Assembly (NCBI GenBank): GCA_905182995.1
Contig: CAJJDP010000007.1
Span: forward strand, 806,049 to 870,048
Reading direction: 5' to 3'
Length of the DNA: 64,000 nt
Source: Paramecium octaurelia
Lineage: Eukaryota > Ciliophora > Oligohymenophorea > Peniculida > Parameciidae
This document shows positions 35,873-48,001 of the stretch, in pieces. Position numbers and translations under genes: made by a program. Position 1 is the stretch's first letter. Every line of letters begins with the position of its first letter. Below the pieces are notes generated by a model that was not told where the DNA came from, made no database searches, and saw only the letters and a program-made list of their open reading frames with translations.

Positions 35873-37926
35873 TCAAAATTAATTTTAAATTAATTATTCT
35901 GTTACTTTATAATAAATTGGATCTACCTTCTGTCCTATTATTCTATCTATCGAAAATCTATTTTAGAATTTCCCATAATCTTATTTGCATTACTAAATCA
36001 TCAAGATTAATTCTTTGCAGTTGTTCAAACCTTCAACAATAAACAAAATTTATTATAGCTAAAATTATTCAATTTTTACTTCAGAATTTATTTTGCTGTC
36101 AGACGACCTCTATCCTGTTGGTTAGTGTAAATTCAATAGCAACCTATTAAGACCCATGTCTATATAATACATAGCTATCTCATAAATAGTATTACTCTCA
36201 TTTAGACAATCATTACAAGAAGAACCTAGAATTGGGTCGATCTGAAAATCTTATTTTAAGAAAAAACTATTTACTATTTCTAAGAGCTTATACCAAGGTA
36301 CTCTAAAAGTGTTTCATATATTTTAATTAATATTCAGAAATTGCTGAACAAAATTCATTAAACTATTCACTTTCTTTGTACCTATCATAATCTAAAAGTG
36401 AAAAGTGATTATCCAATTTATTTTCTTTATCCATGATTTAAGATAATTGGCAGATTTTTATGACTATGCATTTTCCTAAGATTAGCAAAATCTTATCTCG
36501 AATTTCAAATTAAAAAAATTTAGAATTGGCTAAATGTAATGAAAACTTAAATAAGTATCGACAATAGTTTAAATAAAATAACAGAATTTCATTGTTAGCC
36601 TTAAATTCAGCACTTAATTAGGAATTTTATTGCATTCTAATATTGTTATTATTAGTTTATTGATATGAAGTATTTTAAGAATGTTTCATTTTTTATTATT
36701 GCAATTAAATCTAATTTTAACTAGATGATCTTTAACTTACATCCTTTTAAACCTAATACTTTTCATTCTATTCTTATAAATCAATTTAAAGAGTGCTATA
36801 ATCTTTGTTTGAAATTCTTTTGAAATATTGAGTCTAGCTTCTTTTATTCTTCTTTACTAAAGAGTTATTAATAGATGAAGTAATGTTTGTAATTTCTTAG
36901 AAAGGATCTTCCTACAAAAAACTATTGAAATGTTTTGATTATATGATTTGATGTTCAAACATATCTTTCACATTAAATCTTAAATAATCATCTTTTTATA
37001 AGCATTTTTTAATGAAATCTTTTGACAACTCTGAAACTGATGGTGTCTAAGGTATGATTAATTGTTAATTAAGTATATTAGATAATAATGCTGCTTCTGA
37101 TTAAGCAATAAAAGGTGTTCTACCTAAATTAAATTTAACAAATTTTTACCAAAAAGCATCTCAAAATACACTACTCCTACAGCCCATACATCTCCTTTTT
37201 CAGAATAGTCATAATCTCCTAATGCTTGTGGCGACATGTATAGAGGAGTACCTACATTGATATTTCTTTACTAAATTCTTGCTTACCAAATAGGTATAGC
37301 AAATCCAAAGTCAGCTAATTTTGGTTCATTCCCACTTAAGAGAATATTAGCTGGTTTAATGTCTCTATGGATAAATCCTTTTAGATTTATTTCGTTTATT
37401 GCATGTACAATTGCTTACAATATTCTAATTGCTTCTGGTTCTTTGATTTTCAAATTTTTTCTAATAAATTTTTCTAGATCTCCCTTCATAAAATCAGGAT
37501 AATACCGAATCACAAAATTCTGTGATGATATAAGTGTTATTTTCTGTTTAATATACATCAAAAAGCTTAAGAATATTCTAGTGATTGAACGATTTCAACG
37601 CTCTGATCTCATTTTTTAATAATTATGTGTGTATCTATTACTTCATGTCGATCACCTAAACGAAGATATTTTTATACTTTAATAGCTACATTCTATGAGG
37701 TTCTTTCATCTCTTCCTTTATAAACTCTACTACTGAATCCTTTACCTATTTCTTGGTCTATAGCATATGAATAATGATCAATTGCTTTTCGTTTTTCGTT
37801 ACGCCCTCTAGCACCTTCAACTTCACATTTGTAAATTGCAATATATACCTTATGAAAGAAGATGTTAAGGCAAATAAGTAGGAGTTTTGAACATATTTTG
37901 ATATAAATTAATAAAAGAGGGTTCAT
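35873..37926 (-). CDS. Ser/Thr kinase, ULK-like, with long C-terminal region
   Basis: About 652 residues. Kinase signatures: EIGKGFSSRVYKGRDE, VAIKVI-type Lys in NVAIK, GFIHRDIKPANILLSG, LADFGFAI and GTPLYMSPQALGDY. Introns of 22, 22, 26 and 25 bp (the last ends AAG) give a whole number of codons. The C-terminal 350 residues are Gln/Ser-rich, then helical (SLLDYDRYKESEQFNEF, SNTIYEIAMYYIDMGLNRLL), possibly like the ULK C-terminal domain. Before the kinase domain the only in-frame ATG, at 37926, adds a hydrophobic stretch (LLLIYIKICSKLLLICLNIF), either a membrane anchor or a sign that the true first exon was missed. Confidence 0.82.
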
Positions 37927-38404
37927 CGATTGAATTGATCGAGATTTTGAATAATATACGGTCAACTAAATTTTTAGTTTCTATTAAACTATTTTATAAA
38001 TAAATTATTATTATAAATACATAATTTAAATTTATATTTAAGAAAATTTTCATTAAATTTGATTCTATAAAATGAAAGTCTAACAGATATCATAATTAAG
38101 GGATTTTGAGCAAAAGAGAAGGAGGATAGTTGTTCAACATTATTAATCAATTAGTTAAGGATACTTGGATTAATATTTCAATTATTAAAATTCAATATAT
38201 GTAGTAGTATTTTACTTAAATTTGTGTACTCTTATATACTATTCATAAATAAATTAATTTAGTGATAAAGTTAAATTATGAAAATATGTAAAATATTTAA
38301 TTTTTTATTATCATGATGCAACATGGAGTTTATTTTTGTTTGCCTTAAATTTAAATCCTATTTTACATTTTTATGAATTATTCAATAATTAATCAATTTT
38401 TTTA
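37927..38404. other. Divergent intergenic region, nothing recognised
   Basis: Very AT-rich spacer between divergent genes. It may hold a missed first exon of the kinase ending at 35873. No repeat or RNA gene was seen. Confidence 0.45.
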
Positions 38405-39685
38405 ATGGATTAGCTTTTAAACATGAGGCCCAGTCCTAAATCATCATATTTTCGATCTTCACCCGGATCAAAACTATCTTTTTAAAGTGAAGATGATAGG
38501 GATACGGCATTGTCATCCGATTTTACTCCTAAGCCTAAGCCAAAACCATTATAAGGGATGTCTCCTACTAATTTTTCACCTGAAAACGATGAAACATATA
38601 AAAGTTCACAAAAACAAGAATCCATGAAACAAGTTAAAAGTATTTCCTCTCATTATCATTGTAGTTCCAAAATTATCTAGATTCAGTACTTAAAGAATAA
38701 TAACAGTGAATGAAGGAGATAAAGACGAAGAACCAGAAATAATAGACAAGGAGACTTAATAACATTAAATTCAATCGGCTCTGGTAATCGGTGACTAGAC
38801 TACAGCTATGGAAGAGCAATTGAAAAAGATTGAGGAAAAAATAAAAGTAAACCCAAAACTGAAATAAATCAAATCCAAGCCTATTTCAATGAGAAATTTT
38901 AAAAAGGTTGGAGAATCCAAATAGGACAAGCTAATTGATCACCCATTTCGACATCTTGTCTTCAATCCAACCATATCAGAAGAGACCTTCGATAAACACC
39001 TACGCATAACTCAGAGAGGTCTAATTTATTCTAAAAGATGTTTAAAAGGTCCATCTGATTAATTTATTGAAAAGAAAAAGATTTCTCTTAATAGAAATAA
39101 TCCCTACATATTGAATACAATCTTTTTGGATCTTGACGAGACCCTTGTTCACGCTAGTCTCTAAAAAGATAACTCTTAAGTCAAAATAAACTAAATAAAT
39201 GATGATGGCAGCGAAACAGAAGTAAATATATTTCATTATCCTAGATTGGTATCAACATTAGACCTTATACTCAATATTTTTTGTAAGAACTATCACAATT
39301 TTATACAGTATATATTTACACAGCATCTTCATAATAGTATGCATAGGCTATTATAAACTATCTTGATCCTAAGAGACAGTACATTAGTGGAATTCTCAAC
39401 AGAACTAATTGCATGGAAACAAAAAATGGATTCTTTATTAAAGACTTAAGAATTATTACCGATTTAGATCTTAATAAGACTTTATTCGTTGATAATCTAG
39501 TCCATTCTTTCGGACTTCAGATAGACAATGGAATTCCAATCTTGGAATGGAATGATAATGTGGATGATTTGGAACTCAAGTATTTGCTTGAATATTTGGT
39601 TGATGCATCCGAATAGCCTAATTTAAGAGAGTTTAACGTAGCTCATATGTAATTAGATCAATTACTTGATTACATAATTAAGTGA
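38405..39685 (+). CDS. SCP/FCP1-type (HAD) protein phosphatase
   Basis: About 410 residues. The C-terminal half is a CTD-phosphatase-like HAD domain: the catalytic DxDxT is in TIFLDLDETLVHASL, and INIRPYTQYFLQELSQFYTV, YIYTASSQQYAQAIINYLDP, LNRTNCMETKNGFFIKDL and LNKTLFVDNLVHSFG follow as in SCP1/Dullard. The N-terminal half is Ser/Pro/Lys-rich. Introns: 25 bp (GTATTTCCTC...TTGTAG) and 23 bp (GTAAATATATTTCATTATCCTAG). Two in-frame ATGs, 38405 and 38423; the first is used. The substrate could be the RNA polymerase II CTD or another phosphoserine protein. Confidence 0.92.
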
Positions 39686-40092
39686 TGATTAATATCTTTC
39701 ATTTTAGTCAATTTTATTTGTTATTTTATATTTATTTTATGTATCAAAATCTATATCTTAAAACAACAGTGTTTTGATAATAGCAATATTTTAATACACA
39801 AACTGATATTGATAACAAATTGTTAAGATTATTTACTTTGATTATCAAATTACAAATAAAATAAAATAAGTTTTTAATTTTATGAAGATATCTATTTAAT
39901 CAAATGAGTACTTTCGAAGCTCAGAGAATAATCTAACAAAGTTCTTTCATCTCTATAATTATTATAATCTACGGAATTTAAAAGGAGGTTTAGATTCATT
40001 TTGAAATTTGGATTTATAGATATAATATATATGAGAAAGTGGTTGATCGATTTCAAAAAAATTTTTAATCTTTTATATTTTTTTAAATAAAA
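39686..40092. other. Intergenic, nothing recognised
   Basis: AT-rich spacer upstream of RPL10; must hold its promoter. No motif identified. Confidence 0.5.
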
Positions 40093-40798
40093 ATGGGCAG
40101 AAGACCAGCAAGATGCTATAGAGTGAGTAATGGTAAACCATTCCCCAAGTCCAGATATAACAGAGGTGTTCCAGATGCTAAAATTAGAATCTATGATGTC
40201 GGAAGAAAGAAGGCCAACGTTGATGAATTCCCAGTATTGAATAATTAATATGATTTAGGCTGCCATCCACATTGTTTCAGATGAAAAGGAATAAATCTCA
40301 TCAGAAGCCTTAGAAGCATGCAGAGTCGCCATCAATAAATATATGATTAAGAAAGTCGGAAAAGACGCATTCCATCTTAGATGCAGAGTCCACCCATGGC
40401 ACGTACTCAGAATCAACAAGATGCTTTCATGTGCTGGTGCAGATAGACTTTAAACTGGTATGAGAGGTGCCTTCGGTAAACCAAATGGCTTGTGCGCCAG
40501 AGTCAAAATTGGCAGCATTCTTTACTCTTTGAGATGCAAGGATGCTTCAATCAATCACGCTATGGAAGCCTTGAGAAGAGGAAAGAATAAGTTCCCAGGA
40601 AGATAAAAGATTGTTGTCTCAGCCAAATGGGGATTCACTAACTATTTCAGATCTGACTATCTCAAATATAAGGCTAATGTAATAATACAATATATTAATA
40701 TATAGGATGAATTATAATACTATGGTACTCACGTTCACAAATTGAGACAACATGGTAAATTGGATAAATTGAAGATTTTCTAAGCCCTTAGAAAATGA
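40093..40798 (+). CDS. RPL10: 60S ribosomal protein L10 (QM protein)
   Basis: 217 residues, uL16 family, late-joining subunit near the peptidyl-transferase centre. Begins [20 protein letters not shown]; further on [54 protein letters not shown] and [19 protein letters not shown]. Introns at 40234-40258 (25 bp) and 40679-40705 (27 bp). Full length and conserved. Confidence 0.97.
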
Positions 40799-41136
40799 TT
40801 TGTTAGAATAATCATATCATATATTAAATTATCGTATTTTAACATAGTTTCTAATCCTGAGTTATGATCCTTTTCACCATTTTATTATTATTATTATTAT
40901 TCTTAAATAATGATATTTGAGAATAGATCCTTCAATTAAGGAATTTGAAATTAGTAATATAGTTATTAGAGGATAATTTAAATTAATCTATTATTTTTAA
41001 GTTATTCACTTTTCCAAATATGAATTAATAATGATCTCATTTTTTTCAATTTATAATAGGAATTCTAAGATTATTCATAATAAAATGAATAAATGGAGGC
41101 TTGTTTCTGAAGAATTTATTAAATTTTAATAATATT
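40799..41136. other. Intergenic with simple TTA/TTG runs, nothing recognised
   Basis: AT-rich spacer between RPL10 and the lipase gene; contains a short (TTA)n run at about 40884-40903. An ATG at 41084 is not in the lipase frame. Confidence 0.45.
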
Positions 41137-42593
41137 ATGTTATTAAATCTAATTCAAATAATTTTCTTCAACTTATTTGTTTGGATTATAAAACCAATAC
41201 TTGCCTTTGGACTATCACTTTTGTACTATTTCACTTATTCAACAATCGTATTCACAGATTTTATCCTTTCACTATTTGTAAGAGATTGTGAAATAAGAAA
41301 TAAAAATTTCATAAATCAAGTTAGAATTAAAGTCAATGAGTTACGTCCATATCCAGGAGTGTACACATCAGCAAGTATATATATTACATTATTAATTAAG
41401 CTGACATGATTACAGAGAAAGGATATAATTTAGAAATTCATCAAATCTTAACAGAAGATGGATACATTCTTACCGCTTGGAGAATGTACAAAAAAATAAA
41501 CAAGGAATATCAATACCCTATGTAAAAATAACACATATTTATTCTTAGTGTACTCCAACATGGTTTGCTTGATAGTTCATGGTCTTGGTTTATTAATAAT
41601 ACTAATGAACAAACTCTACCTTATATCTTAGCAGATAAAGGCTATGATGTTTGGCTGACCAATAATAGAGGAAATAAATATTCTATGGGACACAGCAAGA
41701 TTCCAGGAGTTCAATACAATAAAAAATATTGGAATTTCAGTTTTGATGATATATAGAAATACGATTTCAAAGCAATAGTAAGTCATGTTAAGAGAGCTAC
41801 TTAAAAAGAGAAGGTAATTTACATAGGCCACTCCTAAGGTTCAACTTAAGCATTTGCTTACTTGTCAAATAATATAGATTTCTAAGAAAATTTGAAATGC
41901 TTTATTGCCTTGGGACCTGTTATTTACATTAAGAATTCAGTATTTATTATAATATTATTATAATAGAAATCAGTATTTCTTTAATTTGCTGTAAAATCAT
42001 GGATATTTGAATTTACCAGGTTAATTGGCATACCTTACTTTTTTGTTTTTGATGATTGCTTTAATTTAAAAATTGGAGCACTTTGTGATATGATTCCTTG
42101 GATCTACAGAAAATTCTTGTTCGCAATTACCAATCTGATTTGTGGATATCCATTATAAAACAAAATAGATCTCAAGAAGTTTGGATTTATGGTGTCACAT
42201 GAACCTGGGGGTACATCAACAAAAACATTAGTTTAATGGTAAAAGTATATGGTAATTGATTTTAGGATGTAATTCTATAGAAATGGAACATTTTCATATT
42301 TTGATTATGGCAGATCCAGAAATATCACTGAGTATGGTTAATCTGTTCCTCCAAAATATAATGTTGAAAATCTTAGTTAATTAAAAATACCAAAATATTT
42401 TTATATTGGATCCAAGGATGTAATTGCTGATGAAAAAGATCTTCAAAAAACCATCCCATTATTTGACCCATCCACTCTCTAAATAAAAATAATAAATGAT
42501 TATGCTCATTTAGATTATGTTTGGGCAATTGATGCTCACAAGAGGCTGTACCCCGATATTTTAGAAAATATCGAATAAAATTAAACATTATGA
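41137..42593 (+). CDS. Acid lipase (lysosomal/gastric type alpha/beta hydrolase)
   Basis: About 458 residues (449 if the additional 27-bp in-frame intron GTATTTATTATAA...TAATAG is spliced). The N-terminal 60 residues are hydrophobic with two probable membrane spans. Then the AB-hydrolase-associated lipase domain: MITEKGYNLEIHQILTEDGY, LQHGLLDSSWSWFINN, LADKGYDVWLTNNRGNKYS and WNFSFDDIQKYD. Catalytic Ser in YIGHSQGSTQAF, Asp probably in FYIGSKDVIADEKD, His in NDYAHLDYVWA. Introns of 26, 27 and 27 bp are needed. Expected to hydrolyse triacylglycerol or sterol esters in an endomembrane compartment. Confidence 0.92.
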
Positions 42594-42653
42594 TAAAGTC
42601 AATATAAATCCTATAAATTAATAAAAATTATTAGTTAAATAAATACATCTAAA

Positions 42654-45247
42654 ATGAATATCAGTTCTTATGAAATTGAATTGCCTATAAATAAATTATC
42701 TCCATATTAACAACTATACCGAGGAAGACACAAAAATGGTTAAGTTTATCTGTTGCACATATTTCCAAGATAATATTTAACCTAAGAAATGATTGACTAA
42801 ATAAGTTTTAGAGAAAAATAGTTTGACTTTGTGTTTGAGAAAATAGAATCTAAAGAAGCCATACTAATTTCTTATTTAGATAGTGCTTTTTGGATTAATT
42901 TGGAATAATAGATAAAAATAGAGTAATTGAAATCTCTTTATTAACAATTGTATCAAAAATATTCCATTTTAGATGGGAATTTAGATTTCAACCCTGATTT
43001 CATTTTTACATATGAAGGTTAGATATTTGTTTTGGATTACGGAATAGATGATTTTGTAACTAAAAAATACAGAGATTTCGAATACACAACAAAAACTAAA
43101 ACCTATCTCTTTGGTTTATTGCTCTTAAACCTTAATTGCCCAAAAAGCATGACTGATAAAATCTATTAATGCAAGGACTAGTATTAAATTGATTATTATA
43201 TCAAATAAGAAGCAGAAAATAATCACTTAAACTATGATATTTTAGAATCAATCCTCAAAATGGTTAAATTGGATCCTACTCAAAGACCTACATTCTAAGA
43301 ACTAGGCTAGTGGAGATTGTTTTATTAAAAATAATAGGTCAAGAAACACAGTTCTAGTGTAATAGACTTTACAAATACTATCATTCCTTCAAATAACACA
43401 ACTAGTTTTCATTCATCATAAAGAGCTATTAAATAATAAAACTACCAAACCAACAATTAATTAGATTCAATTCATAATGAATCTGTCAGAGCAGCTATTC
43501 AAAAATAACAAAGATAAATTCCAATTTCCAATTATAAATGCTCATCCTATGATTTTGCATCAGCAACTATGACTAAAAATCTATAAAATAAAAAATAATC
43601 TGCCTCTAATATAAATAAGAATAATATAACATAGCAAACATTTTATTAAAATGGAAATGGATAACAAAACTCTTAATAAAGTGCAATCTCGAACTATAAA
43701 ACCTAAAATTATTTCATTTATTAAAAGCCTGTACTCTCTCAATAAAAGTTATAATAGCCACTTCTAAGCAGAGACTCTAACAAATCTTAATAGGTACAAA
43801 AATTAGAAAGAAATTCTCCATTTATGTCTGATGGATCCTAAATACCTGATATTATAATTAATAAACCTGTAATGAATCATGTAGCAAATGCATAAAAAAT
43901 AGTCAAACATTCAAACAACGATATCTCAACGAGATACCACCAAAACCAACAAATTACTAATTTATCATATTTAAATGTTCCAAATTCAAACTAAACTGAA
44001 AAATTTTAGAACACACAAATTCCAAATTCACACATTAATCAAGATAATTCTAAATCTCCTTTTTTAAATTTACCTAATTAATAATTAAAAGAATCTATAA
44101 ACATAGATAAGGAAGAGTATGGTTATTAAAATAAATAATAAGAAGGGCTGAAACAACATAAGTTAAAAACACCTGCTCAAGTATAATTAAATACAAAAGA
44201 AGATGATAAAATTGAAGATTTAATCTTATCTGACTAGGTTAATTCTAACTAAAATACAATTTAGACTAAACAGAAGAATTAATAGATATAAGGTAAAAAA
44301 TAAGAATTCATCAAAAAACCTTTATAGGATTACTAAATAATAACGCCGAAACCTAATTTAGATTAAAAATATGAATTAGGAAACAAAGATTATTATTAAT
44401 AAAATCCTTAAAATTTAGAAATTTTGGATTTTTAGGATCCAAAATTTTTAATTCCTTAAGATTAATTTAATAGAAATTAAGATAATCAAATTTAATAAAA
44501 CGTAAAGTTTGCTGATTATATAAAAAAGTATCATTTTATCTATATTAGATATTTTCATTATTTATCAATTATAGAATATATTTTTCTCACCGTTAATGAC
44601 TTGAATCAAAAATTATTGCTATCAGGAAAATAATGGATTGTTCCACTTGCCTTAGTTTATAAAGTATTAATATATATAACGGTTAGAGAGGATATGTAAT
44701 CAGAAGACTTCTGCTTCAAGATGTATAACAGGAAAAGAATATTTTCGAATTTCCAGATTTCATCGCATTTAAATAATCTCAATAGTATTAATAAATGTAA
44801 GCTACTATAACACAATAAAATGAGAAGGTAGAAAAGGAATTTTAAATATATTTGGAGAAGGCTTGTAGTTATCTTATCACAATGGAAGATACATCCTAAT
44901 AGAAATTAGGACCATAATTAACTTTAAATCTCAAGACATGCACAAAGATTTAAACATAAAAATATCTATATACCTAATTATATCCTAAGATTAAGTCCTC
45001 TCTGGCAAAAGCCTAAGCTGGGAATTTACAGAATAACTAATTTTTGTAGAGGGATTGGATCTAATCTAAGTTATTGTGCTTATATACTATACTAATCATT
45101 GATTTAGATTTGTACTAAATGGAGTCTTAAAACTTTAAAGAATCAACATTCATTGAATATAGAAAAAATAAAGATAATGATCTAGTTTAAATTCATTGCA
45201 ATGAATTAGAAATAACAATTAATAAACTTCCATAATTTAATGCATGA
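42654..45247 (+). CDS. Pseudokinase-like protein with long Gln/Asn-rich region
   Basis: About 849 residues, introns of 21 and 23 bp near 44533-44553 and 44659-44681. The first about 225 residues follow a protein-kinase plan with active-site residues missing: the VAIK Lys region is VYLLHIFPRQ, the catalytic loop reads LDGNLDFNPDF without HRD, and DFG is LDYG in FVLDYGIDDF. The end of the domain, KMVKLDPTQRPTFQEL, is well kept. The middle about 400 residues are disordered and Gln/Asn/Ser-rich. The C-terminus is folded (QWIVPLALVYKRGYVIRRLL, ITINKLPQFNA). Likely a regulatory scaffold. Confidence 0.72.
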
Positions 45248-45281
45248 ATTAAAATATCTATATATATATATATTTATTGAA

Positions 45282-46049
45282 TCAGGTACAAATAAGATTT
45301 TTTTATCTTTAATCCTTGAATCTGACTTACTTTTTCTGAGGAGAATTGGTTTCAATTTCAGATTCTTTTCTTTTTAAAATTGAATTGGGAGTTAATGATC
45401 TAAATTTAGTCGGACTATCTAATCCAATGATGTATGCGTGATCATCGCAAATATCGCTTATCTTTCTTCTAACTTGTTAAACTTTCTCTTTTTTCTCAGG
45501 TAAATCAGAGTATTTCCTTTTTGGAGCTATTTTCTCGATATGCCTATTAGTATTTTTTAGAGATTCTCTATTTTTCTTTGATTTCTCCTAAGGAACCTAT
45601 TGATTTTAGATAGGAGAATGAGATTGGCTTTTTTCTTATAACCTTTTTTTTTTAGTAGATGATTAAAATTTAGGGCTTTCTTGTTGGTTTTATTAACGAT
45701 ATCGTTATTTTTAAGCTTGCAAATTGATCTGTAATTTAGGTTGAATAACCATTTCAGACTTAGGATTGGTTTATTTTTTGCTTTCCTTAATTTAGCTAAA
45801 TTCTTTTTGAAACAAGCTTTCTTCGGAAGGAACTCTAACTAAAGATTTAATTTCATTTTGTTTGGATATGTTAGGTTTAGTAGGGGATCTCAATTACGCA
45901 TTTGGGATTTCCATTTATGTCAATTAACTTGCTCCTATCATACTATCCAATTGAGGTTTGGCAATTCTGCCATTATCAAAAAATGAATCTTATCTCATCA
46001 TTGTACTTCTTTCTGAAACTTATTAATTGAATGAACAATTGCTACCCAT
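45282..46049 (-). CDS. Candidate PP1-binding, possibly myristoylated, disordered protein
   Basis: 255 residues, one exon, Lys/Ser/Gln-rich with no folded domain. The N-terminus MGSNCSFNQQ has Gly2 and Ser6, the usual N-myristoylation pattern, with a nearby Cys that could be palmitoylated. Near the C-terminus, SPTKFRSLTPNSILKRKESE then SPQKKQVRFKDQ holds a SILK motif and an RVxF-type motif (KKQVRF) about 17 residues apart, the order seen in several protein phosphatase 1 regulators. PP1 binding and membrane anchoring are inferred from motifs only. The stop lies 34 bp from the convergent pseudokinase gene. Confidence 0.7.
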
Positions 46050-46349
46050 CTAGGATTTATTATATTAATAATAAAAGTAAATAAAGTTAAATCTTGAATG
46101 ACATTATGTGATAATTATAAGTTTAAAATAAAAAAGAAAAATGAATTACAATAACAATGGTTTTTTGGATTCTAATCATCAATTACTTCTTAAAACGAAT
46201 AATCCTTATTTTTAAATTGTTAGATTATATTAATTTTGTAAATTTTTGATTACAATTAATTACAACAATAAAAGTTATATTATAAAATTTAAGAAATTAT
46301 TTACAATAACTGCAATGATTATCGGTAGAAAAAAATATTGAAAAATAAA
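46050..46349. other. Intergenic, nothing recognised
   Basis: AT-rich 300-bp spacer between two reverse-strand genes. No feature seen. Confidence 0.45.
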
Positions 46350-47934
46350 TCAAGCTTGTCTAAGCTTTTCTATAACAGTATCCATAATCTTCCTTGGGTC
46401 ATCCTCTTCAGCCTTCTCAGCATTTAATTAATCGTAATCTATCTCCACACATCTTTGGACTTTTTTGTGAATTATAATAATATCCACTAGATTGTCTAAC
46501 AATAACATGATAGGTCTAGAAGGAGCTCTCTTGTGTTCCTCAAGCATTTCTTAACTAAAAATAATCTAGAAATTAATAATACCATAATTATTTAATTAAT
46601 GTTGTTAAGGTTATATTTAACTTATCGCATTCGCTATCGGTGCAATTCTAATCCTTTGAATTTATATCTAATTCTCTATCACAATGCTACAATTATCCAT
46701 TTCTTTATAATGTTTCAATTAAATCTGAATGAAATTATACATACTAATCATGGTCTTTCTTTATCGCTGGGACCATGATCTGATTAGCTAAGGTGTATAA
46801 ACTATTTTGCATTGCCATATTAGTTTTACTCAAGCAAATCATAAGTTTTTCGACAATGCTATTTTTGTTAGAAGTGTATCTTGGGAATAATTCAGTTGTC
46901 AATACAAAATTCCTAAAAATAATCTCATTTTTTAGACTCTTAATAGATGGAGTTTAAGGTTAGACTGATATGGGTTAAACAGGAGCAGATGCTTAATGCA
47001 TAGGTGATTATGATGGACCTTAGAAGATAGATTTCTTTCTTTCCTTTTCATTATTTGATGAATTCTAATGATTATTAACCCTAATATTTAAATTAGGAGA
47101 GGTTTGAATTCTCTGATCAGAGGGGAGATTGACAACTTCAAACATTTCAAAGACTTTTTCCCATGATATTCTATCATTTTCTTCAATTGTTAATGTTTTC
47201 CTCAAGAATTCTTCAGATTTAGAAGTCAGAAATCCTTTTTTGATTGAGACAGGAACACTTAAGATATTCTTCAATAAGTCTCTTTCATCCCTGCCTTTCC
47301 AAGGAACATCAGTAAAGACCATCTCATAAAATATGACACCAAGAGACCATATATCACATTTGGTAGAATAGGGTTTTCTTGCTAAAATTTAAGGAGCCAT
47401 GTAGAGTGGAGATCCAACACATGATCTTAATAATTGATTACTAAAATTATCAACATATTTAGCGAATCCAAAGTCAGCAATTTTGAATACTCCTTCATGA
47501 CTAAGAATATTTGCTGGTTTTAAGTCTCTATGAATGATAGCATTGGATACTAGTTCACGGAAACCTTGGATGATTTGTTTCATGATTTTCCATGCATCTT
47601 ATTCATTGTATTTTTTTCTACTCATAATTTCTCTGAGATCTCCATCTTTACAAAATTCTGTTATGATGTAGAGACTTCTTTGAGTTGAAATCAAATCTAT
47701 AAATTTGACTATATTTTTATGATTGAATTTCTTTAGAATTTCAATTTCTTATATGATTGATTGTTTAAGATAATTATCTCTTTCAAAATTACGTAAATCA
47801 AGTTTTTTGATAGCCACCTTTAAATTACTGGTTGTATCAAGTCCTTAGTATACCTTACCATAAGCACCTTCTCCCAAACAATGCTTGAGGTTGTAGCTGT
47901 AATTACCAATAACTTTGACTTAGCCTTATTACAT
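46350..47934 (-). CDS. Ser/Thr protein kinase, ULK/Atg1-like
   Basis: About 518 residues; one 28-bp intron (GTATTATTAATT...TTTTAG) near the 3' end gives a whole codon count. Complete kinase domain: LGEGAYGKVYQGLD, VAIKKLDLRNFERD, LYIITEFCKDGDLREIM, AIIHRDLKPANILSHEG, IADFGFAKYVD and CVGSPLYMAPQILARKPYST. These are the hallmarks of the ULK/Atg1 branch. The C-terminal 240 residues include a Pro/Gln linker (SPMHQASAPVQPISVQPQT) and helices that may be the ULK-type MIT region. Autophagy initiation is the textbook role; ciliates carry many paralogues, so the function here may differ. Confidence 0.92.
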
Positions 47935-48001
47935 ATCAACGGTTAATATTTAAAATAAAAATCGAAAGAAAAAATAATGTATTTAATAAATTAATTAAAA
48001 G

